NCBI GenBank assembly: GCA_002361655.1
Contig: DETM01000031.1
Location: 25,159 to 89,158 of the forward strand
Reading direction: 5' to 3'
DNA: 64,000 nucleotides
From: Prevotella sp. UBA3288
Lineage (GTDB): Bacteria; Bacteroidota; Bacteroidia; Bacteroidales; Bacteroidaceae
The notes under the pieces are model-generated. The model did not search any database and was not told where the DNA came from. It saw only the letters and a list, made by a program, of their open reading frames with translations. Numbering within the stretch: the first letter of the stretch is position 1; each line of letters begins with the position of its first letter. Positions 1 to 7,712 of the stretch are shown here, piece by piece. A program made the position numbers and the translations under genes.

Positions 1-87
1 CAACAGGTCGTCACGTCTAAACTGTCTAAGAAGAAAACCGTCAAAATAGAAATACCCACCAATGGTGGTATTGTCATCACTCAATAG
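1..87 (+). CDS. C-terminal end of an unidentified protein (5' truncated)
   Basis: An open frame runs from the window edge to a TAG at 85-87, giving 28 residues that end in GGIVITQ. It stops 9 bp before the GH115 start on the same strand, so it is probably the preceding gene of the same xylan operon. The fragment is Lys-rich with a beta-strand-like end, as in the last strand of many glycosidase accessory domains. It is too short to assign to a family. Confidence 0.55.
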   Translation, partial: QQVVTSKLSKKKTVKIEIPTNGGIVITQ

Positions 88-96
88 CATTTTCTT

Positions 97-2652
97 ATGA
101 AACAATTCTTTTCCCTCCTATTCGTTCTGATATCGCTTGGCGCAGCGAACGCAGCACTGCCGTTCATCACATTCGCGCCACAAGACAATACCATCTCACT
201 GGCCGAAGCCACTATCGACATGGACAACCGTGAACAGCCGTGCGTAAAACTGGCTGTGCAGTCGCTGGCCAAGGACTTCTGGCGGGTGACCGGCACTACT
301 GCCGTCGTCGGCAACTCCTTCGGCTTCGGCGATAAGGGCCTGGGATATGCCGACCCGGCCAAAACGGCAGCCACCATCGTGATAGGCACCGTGGGCTGCA
401 ACCGTCAGATTGACCAATGGGTCAAGCAGGGACTACTGAAAGACCTGAAAGGCAAACGCGAGAAATACATCATCAAAACCATCGGCCGGCAGTTGGTAAT
501 CGCCGGCAGCGACAAGCGGGGCACGGTGTTCGGCATCTATGAACTGTCAGCCCAGATAGGCGTGTCGCCGTGGTACTGGTGGGCCGATGTGCCTGTGACA
601 CACCATGACCGACTTTATGCCGTGCAAGGAGAATACACCGACGGAGAACCGGCCGTTGAGTTCCGCGGCCTGTTCCTCAACGACGAAGCCCCCTGTCTGA
701 CGGGATGGGTGAAAAATACCTTTGGTACCAATTATGGCGACCACCGTTTCTATGAAAAGGTCTTTGAACTGATATTACGTCTGAAAGGCAACTATCTGTG
801 GCCGGCTATGTGGAGTTGGGCCTTCTATGCCGACGACCCGGAAAACGGCAAGTTGGCCGACCGCATGGGTGTGATGATGGGTACCAGCCACCACGAACCG
901 ATGGCCCGCAACCATCAGGAGTATGCCCGCCACCGCAAGGAGTGGGGAGCGTGGAACTATCAGACCAATCAGAAGAAACTAGACCAGTTCTTCCGCGAGG
1001 GCATCGAACGTATGAATGGTACTGAGGACATCGTCACCATCGGTATGCGTGGCGACGGCGACGAGGCCATGAGCGACAAGGCCGATGTCAAACTGATGGA
1101 GCGCATTGTGGACAACCAGCGCCGCATCATCAAGGAGGTGACAGGCAAGCCCGCCGAGAAGACTACTCAGGTATGGGCACTCTACAAGGAAGTGCAGGAC
1201 TACTACGATGCCGGTTTCCGCGTGCCGGACGATGTCATCATGCTGGTCTGCGACGACAACTGGGGCGACATCCGCCGTGTGCCCAATGCCCAAGAGCGCA
1301 AGCATCCGGGAGGCTGGGGTATCTACTACCACGTGGACTATGTCGGTGCGCCCCGCAATTCGAAGTGGATTAATGTGACACAGACCCAGCAGATGTTCGA
1401 ACAACTGTCGCTGGCCTACGACTTCGGTATCCAGCGTATGTGGATTCTCAATGTGGGCGACCTGAAACCGATGGAATACCCCATCCAGTTGTTCATGGAC
1501 ATGGCATGGAATCCTAAGGAGTACACCCTGCAAAACATCACCGACCACACCCGCCGTTTCTTCCGTACGGCTTTTAACGAGTCTATTGCCCAGGAGGCCG
1601 CCTCTATCTACAACCGTAACTGTCAGTATATGGCCCGTGTCACCCCCGAGATGCTCGATGCCGGCACCTACAATGTGAAGACCGGCGAGTGGAAGCAGGT
1701 GGCCGACGACTATATGCGCCTGGAGACCCGTGCCCTGCGCCTCTTCGACGAGGTAACCCCCGAGGCGCGCGACTTCTATCGCCAGACCATTCTCTTCCCC
1801 GTTCAGGCCATGGCCAACCTCTACGACATGTATTATGCCCAGGCCATGAACCACTATCTGGCCAAGCGCAACAGCCCGGAAGCCAATGCGTGGAAAGACG
1901 AAGTAGCCCGCTGCTTCCGTCGCGACTCACTGCTTTGTAATTATTATAATAAGGTGATGAGCGGCGGCAAATGGGATGGATTCATGACGCAGAAGCATAT
2001 AGGCTATCGCTCATGGAACGACAACTTCCGCCACGACACGCTGCCACGGACTACGACCGTCAACAGCGGCAACGCCGAGGGCTATACCTTTGCTCATAGT
2101 AGCGGCTTTGTCGCTATGGAGGCAGAGCACTTCTGGCGCGCTACGGCCGGCAAGGACACCGAGTGGACCGTCTATCCCTACTATGGCCGCACCCTCAGCG
2201 GCGTAGCCCTGACGCCATACACGGCGCCTGTTGGCGATGCCTCACTGCAGTACAGGTTCTCGCTGCCGGAAGGCACCAGTCAGGTGAAGGTGCACGTGGT
2301 GGTCAAGTCGACCCTCGACTTTCTGAATGTAGGCGGCCATGAATACACCGTAGGTATCGACGACGGTGAAGCACAAACCGTCAACTTCAACAAGACACTC
2401 GTCGACCGTCAGCCCTATATGTACTCCGAGTTCTATCCTGCCGTCGCCCGCCGCGTTGTCGAGAAGGTGGTGACGCTGCCCGTTGGCAAGGGCGACAAAG
2501 ACGGGATGCATTGGCTGACATTGCAACCCAAGCATCCCGGCATAGTATTTGAGAAAATCGTGGTAGACTGTGGCGGCTACCAACCTGCCTATTTGTTTGG
2601 CACAGAAAGCGAATATGTGAAAGGTGACATGGGCAATCCCGTCTTGCCATAG
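97..2652 (+). CDS. GH115 xylan alpha-1,2-(4-O-methyl)glucuronidase, secreted
   Basis: This 851-residue protein matches glycoside hydrolase family 115, which removes (4-O-methyl-)glucuronic acid from internal xylose units of polymeric glucuronoxylan. Seen: a signal peptide (about residues 1-19, ending ANA), an N-terminal alpha/beta domain, a barrel region with family-typical stretches (FRGLFLNDEAP near 188, LKGNYLWPAMW near 230, MGTSHHEPM near 262, IGMRGDGDEAM near 308), a helical region, and a C-terminal beta domain starting near FVAMEAEHFW. It lies close behind the truncated gene and near an acetylesterase, GH43 and GH67, all expected for acetylated glucuronoxylan. GH115 and GH67 together would cover internal and terminal glucuronate. 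Its last 64 bp overlap the convergent esterase gene. Confidence 0.93.
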   Translation: MKQFFSLLFVLISLGAANAALPFITFAPQDNTISLAEATIDMDNREQPCVKLAVQSLAKDFWRVTGTTAVVGNSFGFGDKGLGYADPAKTAATIVIGTVGCNRQIDQWVKQGLLKDLKGKREKYIIKTIGRQLVIAGSDKRGTVFGIYELSAQIGVSPWYWWADVPVTHHDRLYAVQGEYTDGEPAVEFRGLFLNDEAPCLTGWVKNTFGTNYGDHRFYEKVFELILRLKGNYLWPAMWSWAFYADDPENGKLADRMGVMMGTSHHEPMARNHQEYARHRKEWGAWNYQTNQKKLDQFFREGIERMNGTEDIVTIGMRGDGDEAMSDKADVKLMERIVDNQRRIIKEVTGKPAEKTTQVWALYKEVQDYYDAGFRVPDDVIMLVCDDNWGDIRRVPNAQERKHPGGWGIYYHVDYVGAPRNSKWINVTQTQQMFEQLSLAYDFGIQRMWILNVGDLKPMEYPIQLFMDMAWNPKEYTLQNITDHTRRFFRTAFNESIAQEAASIYNRNCQYMARVTPEMLDAGTYNVKTGEWKQVADDYMRLETRALRLFDEVTPEARDFYRQTILFPVQAMANLYDMYYAQAMNHYLAKRNSPEANAWKDEVARCFRRDSLLCNYYNKVMSGGKWDGFMTQKHIGYRSWNDNFRHDTLPRTTTVNSGNAEGYTFAHSSGFVAMEAEHFWRATAGKDTEWTVYPYYGRTLSGVALTPYTAPVGDASLQYRFSLPEGTSQVKVHVVVKSTLDFLNVGGHEYTVGIDDGEAQTVNFNKTLVDRQPYMYSEFYPAVARRVVEKVVTLPVGKGDKDGMHWLTLQPKHPGIVFEKIVVDCGGYQPAYLFGTESEYVKGDMGNPVLP

Positions 2653-4535
2653 ACGTTGGCACGCACAGGATTGTTCTTCCAAGCATAGCGCACTTGCTGC
2701 GGCGCATCGAGGGGCGACTGGACAATAATCCGGTCGCCCTTTGCTGTAGCCACGGCATTCTGGAAACGGCCATCGGCACCGGCCACCTCGCATTCATAGA
2801 CTGCACCCTCTGTCTGCAAGGGTTGGTCGAGCGTCAGCACAATTTGCCGACCGGCGGTCTCTGCCTTGACCACCTGCGGTGACAGCAGTGTCTTCCGGTT
2901 CCAAAGCATATGGTCGAAACCGGTGGCAATGCGCTTGGCTACCTCCCGTTTCCGCAGCGGATGTATGTCGACAGCCTCGCCCAGGTCAATGATACAGGCC
3001 AGTTCGGTATTGGCCAGTTTCGCCGCCACCTGGCGCTGCGCCTCACGCACCACGCTCCAGTTAGAGTTCTGCGGCTGGTCGGTCGGCTCCATGTAGTTTG
3101 CCAGTTGCACCACCATGAAAGGCAGGTCGGGCATCTGCCACAGTTGGCGCCATCCCGTCACCAGTTGTGTCAGCCATGTCTCGTAGTGACGGGCATCGCC
3201 ACCGGTGTTCGACTCGCCCTGATACCACACAACGCCCTGCAGGGCATAGGGGGCCAGCGGATAGAGCATCGCATTATAGAGTACGGTAGGCAGGTTCTGA
3301 CCGCCGGCATCCATACTGGGGCACGACTGCAAGCGAGCGCCCTCATGGATGCGCCACTGTTCGGAAAGGGCTACTTCTGTGCCGTCGTCGAAAATCAGTT
3401 TATAGGGTTTCTCCGGTATAAAATGGGGTGCGCCGCCCTTGGTCACGAAACGCACCGTCAGCGCATTACGGCCCTCAACAAGCACTCCGGCAGGAATGGT
3501 ATAGCGGCGTGGCGGATACTGATAGCCCGTCGAACCGACTTGACGACCATTGACATAGGTCTGATCGGCATCATAGAGGGTGCCTACCAGCAGACGGGCC
3601 GGCAGACCGGCATGGGCCGCATCGACCTGCACATACTGACGGGCCCAGAAAGAACCGTTATATCGGAATTCCTTGGTCAGGTTCTGGGCTTGCGGACGAC
3701 CGTTCGGCTGAATCGTGAAGGCGGATTTTACCTCCCACTGGCTGTCGTCGAAGTCGAGGGCGTCGTAATGTTCTGCCAAGCCCGGGTCAGCGTCGTTCAG
3801 CAGTCGTTGCCAACGGCTCTGTGCTTGCTGGTTGGCCCGCTGCATGGCCCGCACCATCTCGTCGTCCTGATAGAACACCGTCCGCTCATACTCCGCAGGG
3901 AAATGCTGCTTCAGTGTGTCGGCAGGCAACCATGCCTGGATAGGTGTGCCGCCCAGCGAATTGACAATGACGCCCTGGGGCACGCCGGTCTTCTCATACA
4001 TCTCACGTCCGAGGAAATAGCCTACGGCAGAGAAGAGCCATGCATTCTCTTTCGAGACGGGCTTCCAGTTGATGGATGTCGGCTTCACGTCGCCCTTCGG
4101 ACCGTGGGTGTCGAAGTCGGTCTGCACACGGAACATACGGATCTGGTCATTCCGGTAGTCGTCGATTACCTTCCCATACTGCGGATAGACACGTTCGACG
4201 GTAACATCAATGTTCGACTGACCGGAGCAAAGCCACACGTCGCCGACGAGGCAATCGTCAATGGTCACATCGTTGACGGTCATCTGAAACGGACCGCCAG
4301 CCTTCTGTTGTGGCAGTACGACGCACCAGCGACCATCCTTGCCGGCAGTCGTCTCGTACACTTTTTTACGGAAGGTCACACGAACCTGTTCGCCGGCATC
4401 GGCCTTTCCCCAGACCGGGATGGGTTTACCACGTTGCAGCACCATGCCGCTCTGAAACAACTGCGGCAACTGCACCTTGGCATCCGCCGCCACTGCGCCT
4501 ATCAGCGCAAGTATCATCAAAAAAGTTTTTCTCAT
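2589..4535 (-). CDS. SGNH-type sialate-O-acetylesterase-like enzyme, probably acetylxylan esterase
   Basis: A 648-residue exported esterase of the sialate O-acetylesterase/DUF303 group. I place the start at 4535 because it gives a clean signal peptide (MRKTFLMILALIGAVAADA); the frame stays open 15 codons further upstream without a better start. Seen: SGNH block I with GQSN (Ser about 107), block III WYQGESN, and the late block with DIHP carrying the catalytic Asp and His. A jelly-roll-like insertion (about 270-400, with RQYVQV and VNGRQVG) is typical of the longer members. Its neighbours are xylan enzymes, so acetyl removal from xylan is the likely role rather than sialic acid; this is inferred from context. 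The gene opposes GH115 and the 3' ends overlap by 64 bp. Confidence 0.85.
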   Translation of the reverse strand: MRKTFLMILALIGAVAADAKVQLPQLFQSGMVLQRGKPIPVWGKADAGEQVRVTFRKKVYETTAGKDGRWCVVLPQQKAGGPFQMTVNDVTIDDCLVGDVWLCSGQSNIDVTVERVYPQYGKVIDDYRNDQIRMFRVQTDFDTHGPKGDVKPTSINWKPVSKENAWLFSAVGYFLGREMYEKTGVPQGVIVNSLGGTPIQAWLPADTLKQHFPAEYERTVFYQDDEMVRAMQRANQQAQSRWQRLLNDADPGLAEHYDALDFDDSQWEVKSAFTIQPNGRPQAQNLTKEFRYNGSFWARQYVQVDAAHAGLPARLLVGTLYDADQTYVNGRQVGSTGYQYPPRRYTIPAGVLVEGRNALTVRFVTKGGAPHFIPEKPYKLIFDDGTEVALSEQWRIHEGARLQSCPSMDAGGQNLPTVLYNAMLYPLAPYALQGVVWYQGESNTGGDARHYETWLTQLVTGWRQLWQMPDLPFMVVQLANYMEPTDQPQNSNWSVVREAQRQVAAKLANTELACIIDLGEAVDIHPLRKREVAKRIATGFDHMLWNRKTLLSPQVVKAETAGRQIVLTLDQPLQTEGAVYECEVAGADGRFQNAVATAKGDRIIVQSPLDAPQQVRYAWKNNPVRANVYGKTGLPMSPFTYSLSVPNK

Positions 4536-4659
4536 AACAATGGCAAAAGTAATACTTTCCTGTGAGAAAAACGACTGCAAGATGTCTCATTGTGGTGCTG
4601 TGAAACATATTGTGAAGTATCTGCAACATTTTGTTACCGCCCTTATAAAATAAATGTAG

Positions 4660-4667
4660 TACTTTTG
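4660..4667 (+). promoter_or_regulatory. Bacteroidetes-type -7 box of the GPH transporter-GH43-sigma-GH67 operon
   Basis: TACTTTTG fits the TAnnTTTG consensus and lies 31 bp before the transporter ATG. No TTTG is found at the expected 19-21 bp upstream; the nearest is 26 bp away. This may be a weak, regulated promoter. Confidence 0.5.
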
Positions 4668-4698
4668 CAGCAAGAAACCAAAACATAAATATAACGAT

Positions 4699-6117
4699 AT
4701 GAACGAATCGACACAACAGAAAGGGTTCTACAAACTCTCGTGGGTGCAGCGCATCGGCTTCGGCTCGGGCGATCTGGCACAGAATCTGATTTACCAAACC
4801 ATCTGCATGTACTTGCTCTTTTTCTACACCGATGTCTATGTGCTCGGTGGCGATGCAGCCAAGTCGGCCGGACTGGCAGGAACCATGTTCCTCGTCGTCC
4901 GTTTGGTCGACGTGCTGTGGGACCCGCTGGTGGGTACCTTCGTCGACAAGCACACGCCGCGCTGGGGTAAGTACCGCTCCTATCTGGTGATGGGCGGCAT
5001 CCCGCTCACCATTCTGGCCATTCTCTGCTTCTGGGACGGATTCGCCCCCTCTCTGCTCTATGCCTACATTACTTATGTGGGAATGTCGATGCTCTATACG
5101 CTGATTAACGTGCCCTATGGTGCCCTGAACTCGTCGCTGACCCGCGACACCGACGAGATTACCATCCTGACCTCGGTCCGTATGTTCATGGCCAACGTGG
5201 GTGGCCTCTGCGTCTCGGCCGGCGTACCTATCATTGTGGCTCTGTTTGCCCAATCTGACAACCTGCCCATCGAGATGGCCCTCTTCATGGGACTCGGTTC
5301 GCTGCCTTCGTTCATCTTCATGCCGATGGTGCCGGCCATCAAGCGGCGTGTAGGCAAGAAGAATATGTTCTACATCTTCCTCAGCGTGGCCATCATCGGT
5401 ATGGCGATGCTCTATATCATCAGCAAGGCCGGCACCGTGAAAGAAAATATCACGCTGGTATACATCGCCCAGTTCATCAAATCGACGGGTGTCATCGTCG
5501 CCACCGGCTATATGTGGGCCCTCATTCCTGAGGTCATCTCCTATGCCGAATACACCTCCGGGCGCCGTATTGCCGGCATCGTCAATGCCCTGACAGGCAT
5601 CTTCTTCAAGGCGGGTATGGCCCTTGGCGGTGTTGTGCCGGGACTCGTCCTGGCCTGGACCAACTATGTCGCCACAGAAGAGGCTTCGACCCTGCCCAAG
5701 GATTCCGGTGCCTGGTTCATGACCATGCTCATCTTCTCGCTCGTCGGCCTGGCTCTGCTCATCTTCTGCTTCTCGCAGACCAAGGAGCGTGTGGTGATGG
5801 ACGAGAGCGAGACGAAGAACGTGAAAGTGTCCGACCTCTGGACGGAGTTTATGCGCAACCGCCCACTGCGTATCATCGCCCTCTTCTTCATCACGGCCTT
5901 TGCCATGATGTCGGTGGGCAATGCTGCTGGTGCCTACTTCATGAACGACCTGGAACTGCAGACTCCAGAGGCTCAGGAGGGCATCCGCTGGCTCGTCTGC
6001 ATCATCCCCGCCCTGCTCTTGCTCCTGGCTATGTTCATCATCTCGAAGTATGAACTGAGCGACGAGGTCATTGACAAGATCAACAAGGAGATAGAACAAC
6101 GTAACAACAAGCAATAA
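4699..6117 (+). CDS. GPH-family sugar:cation symporter (MelB/XynP-like), likely xylooligosaccharide or glucuronoside importer
   Basis: A 472-residue inner-membrane transporter with about 12 hydrophobic segments. The N-terminal FGSGDLAQNLIYQ and the loop DPLVGTFVDKHTPRWGKYRSYL are hallmarks of the glycoside-pentoside-hexuronide:cation symporter family, where Asp residues in early helices bind the coupling cation. A soluble loop (about 365-390) and a charged C-terminal tail follow the usual pattern. It begins an operon with GH43, an ECF sigma factor and GH67, so aldouronic acids or xylooligosaccharides released outside are plausible substrates. The substrate is inferred from neighbours; the family assignment is secure. 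Confidence 0.88.
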   Translation: MNESTQQKGFYKLSWVQRIGFGSGDLAQNLIYQTICMYLLFFYTDVYVLGGDAAKSAGLAGTMFLVVRLVDVLWDPLVGTFVDKHTPRWGKYRSYLVMGGIPLTILAILCFWDGFAPSLLYAYITYVGMSMLYTLINVPYGALNSSLTRDTDEITILTSVRMFMANVGGLCVSAGVPIIVALFAQSDNLPIEMALFMGLGSLPSFIFMPMVPAIKRRVGKKNMFYIFLSVAIIGMAMLYIISKAGTVKENITLVYIAQFIKSTGVIVATGYMWALIPEVISYAEYTSGRRIAGIVNALTGIFFKAGMALGGVVPGLVLAWTNYVATEEASTLPKDSGAWFMTMLIFSLVGLALLIFCFSQTKERVVMDESETKNVKVSDLWTEFMRNRPLRIIALFFITAFAMMSVGNAAGAYFMNDLELQTPEAQEGIRWLVCIIPALLLLLAMFIISKYELSDEVIDKINKEIEQRNNKQ

Positions 6118-6169
6118 TTCTAATTAAGCAAATAATTCAAGAGAAAACAATTCAAGCGTAAATAATTCA

Positions 6170-7213
6170 ATGATGATGAAACCCAGATATCTTTTCCCCA
6201 GTGACTATATGGCCGACCCTGCGGCACACGTGTTCAACGGCAAACTGTACATCTACCCCTCTCACGACCGTGAGTGCGACAACGTGTTCGACGACGATGG
6301 CGGACACTTCCAGATGCGCGACTATCATGTGCTGTCGTTCGACGACATTGAGAACGGTCCCGTGACGGACCACGGCGTCATCCTCGACCAAGATCAGGTG
6401 GACTGGGTGGAGAAGCAGATGTGGGACAGCGATGTCGTCGAGAAAAACGGCAAGTACTATCTCGTCTTCTCTGCCAAGGACTACAACGGTGAGTTCCATC
6501 TCGGCGTAGCCATCGCCGACAAGCCCGAAGGTCCGTTCGTCGCCCAGGAGCACCCCATCCGCGGCGCCTACAGCATCGACCCCTGTGTGTTCAAGGACGA
6601 CGATGGCCAGGTGTATTGCTACTATGGCGGACTGTGGGGCGGACAGTTGCAGTGGCACGTGCCCCTTCAGGCACCCTTTGCCCCCATTGCCCTGCCCGAC
6701 GGCGAGCCGGCACCAAGGGGCTATGCCGACATCGGACATGCCTCCGACAAGAAGACCGAACTCTACGCCCCGGCCGACGCCCCGGCACTGACCAGTTTCG
6801 TGGCCCGCATGAGCGACGATGTGCTTCAGTTCACCGAGGCTCCGCGGCCAGTGACTATTATTGATGCCGACAGACAGCCCCTGAAGGCTTCCGATCCCCA
6901 TCGCTTCTTCGAGGCGTCATGGATGCATAAGTACAACGGAAAGTACTACTTCTCCTATTCTACTGGCGACAGCCACCTGCTGTGCTACGCCATCGGCGAC
7001 AACCCCTACGGCCCCTTCACCTACAAAGGTGTGATGCTCGACCCTGTTGTGGGATGGACCACTCACCACTGTGTCGTTGAGTTCAAGGGACAGTGGTATC
7101 TGCTCTATCACGACTGTGTACCCTCCAACGACATCACTCATCTGCGCTCCTTGAAGGTGCAGCGCCTGTTCTACAACGAAGACGGAACCATCGAAAAAGT
7201 TGTGAATGAATAA
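6170..7213 (+). CDS. GH43 glycosidase, cytoplasmic (beta-xylosidase or alpha-L-arabinofuranosidase)
   Basis: A 347-residue protein with no signal peptide, of the five-bladed propeller family GH43. The three acidic positions of the family are visible: catalytic base Asp16 in MADPAAHVF, Asp137 in YSIDPCVF, and general acid Glu248 in FFEASWMHKY. GKYYLVFSA and GKYYFSYSTG are typical propeller strands. Being cytoplasmic and just after a GPH symporter, it likely cleaves imported xylo- or arabinoxylooligosaccharides. Sequence alone does not settle xylosidase versus arabinofuranosidase. The 3' end overlaps the sigma factor gene by 8 bp. Of the adjacent ATGs I used the first. Confidence 0.88.
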   Translation: MMMKPRYLFPSDYMADPAAHVFNGKLYIYPSHDRECDNVFDDDGGHFQMRDYHVLSFDDIENGPVTDHGVILDQDQVDWVEKQMWDSDVVEKNGKYYLVFSAKDYNGEFHLGVAIADKPEGPFVAQEHPIRGAYSIDPCVFKDDDGQVYCYYGGLWGGQLQWHVPLQAPFAPIALPDGEPAPRGYADIGHASDKKTELYAPADAPALTSFVARMSDDVLQFTEAPRPVTIIDADRQPLKASDPHRFFEASWMHKYNGKYYFSYSTGDSHLLCYAIGDNPYGPFTYKGVMLDPVVGWTTHHCVVEFKGQWYLLYHDCVPSNDITHLRSLKVQRLFYNEDGTIEKVVNE

Positions 7214-7712
7214 CCGGCGCATCATCGAAAACTATTATCGGGCCCACAAAGACGAGTTGATCGCCTTTGTGAGCCTTCGACTTCATTTCAGCAACGACGC
7301 CGAAGACTTGGTGCAGGAGGTCTTCCTCCGACTGCTCTCCGGCAACCGCCCCATCAACGAGACAACGCTGCCCAGTCTGGCCTACACCTTCTGCCGCAAC
7401 CTGATCACCGACTGGTATCGCCGCCACATCACCCGACAGGATGTCGAGCACACCATCAGCCGTTGGCAGTCGGTAAATGCTGAAGAGCAGAGTGCAGAGT
7501 CGCTGCTCTCTGTTCGTGAAATCAATGAACAACTGGAGCACGGACTGGCCCGTGTGCCTAAAGAGTGCCGCGAACTCTACCGGATGCATATCTATGGTGC
7601 CATGCCCATCCGGGATATCTGCCGGAAGACTGGACAGCCCTACAAGGCCGTGGAATACCGGTTAGGACAAGCCCGCAAACAAGTCAGATACCAACTACGA
7701 CATATCATATGA
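7206..7712 (+). CDS. ECF-type RNA polymerase sigma factor
   Basis: A 168-residue sigma-70 family protein with only regions 2 and 4. Region 2 holds the DAEDLVQEVFLRLL core-binding helix (about 31-44) and the DWYRR promoter-melting part; region 4 holds a helix-turn-helix ending YKAVEYRLGQARKQVR. It overlaps GH43 by 8 bp and GH67 by 4 bp (ATGA), so translation is likely coupled and it is made with the xylan enzymes. No FecR-like anti-sigma gene is adjacent and no SusC/TonB receptor follows, unlike the usual Bacteroidetes trans-envelope arrangement. It may amplify expression of this or another xylan locus; its targets are not visible here. Confidence 0.88.
   Translation: MNNRRIIENYYRAHKDELIAFVSLRLHFSNDAEDLVQEVFLRLLSGNRPINETTLPSLAYTFCRNLITDWYRRHITRQDVEHTISRWQSVNAEEQSAESLLSVREINEQLEHGLARVPKECRELYRMHIYGAMPIRDICRKTGQPYKAVEYRLGQARKQVRYQLRHII

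Noticed and set aside
2910-4565. A 551-codon open frame opposite the acetylesterase
   Set aside because: It mirrors a gene with clear SGNH motifs and has no plausible product.
7206-7213. Frameshift joining GH43 and the sigma factor
   Set aside because: Both proteins have complete normal ends; the 8-bp overlap is ordinary translational coupling.
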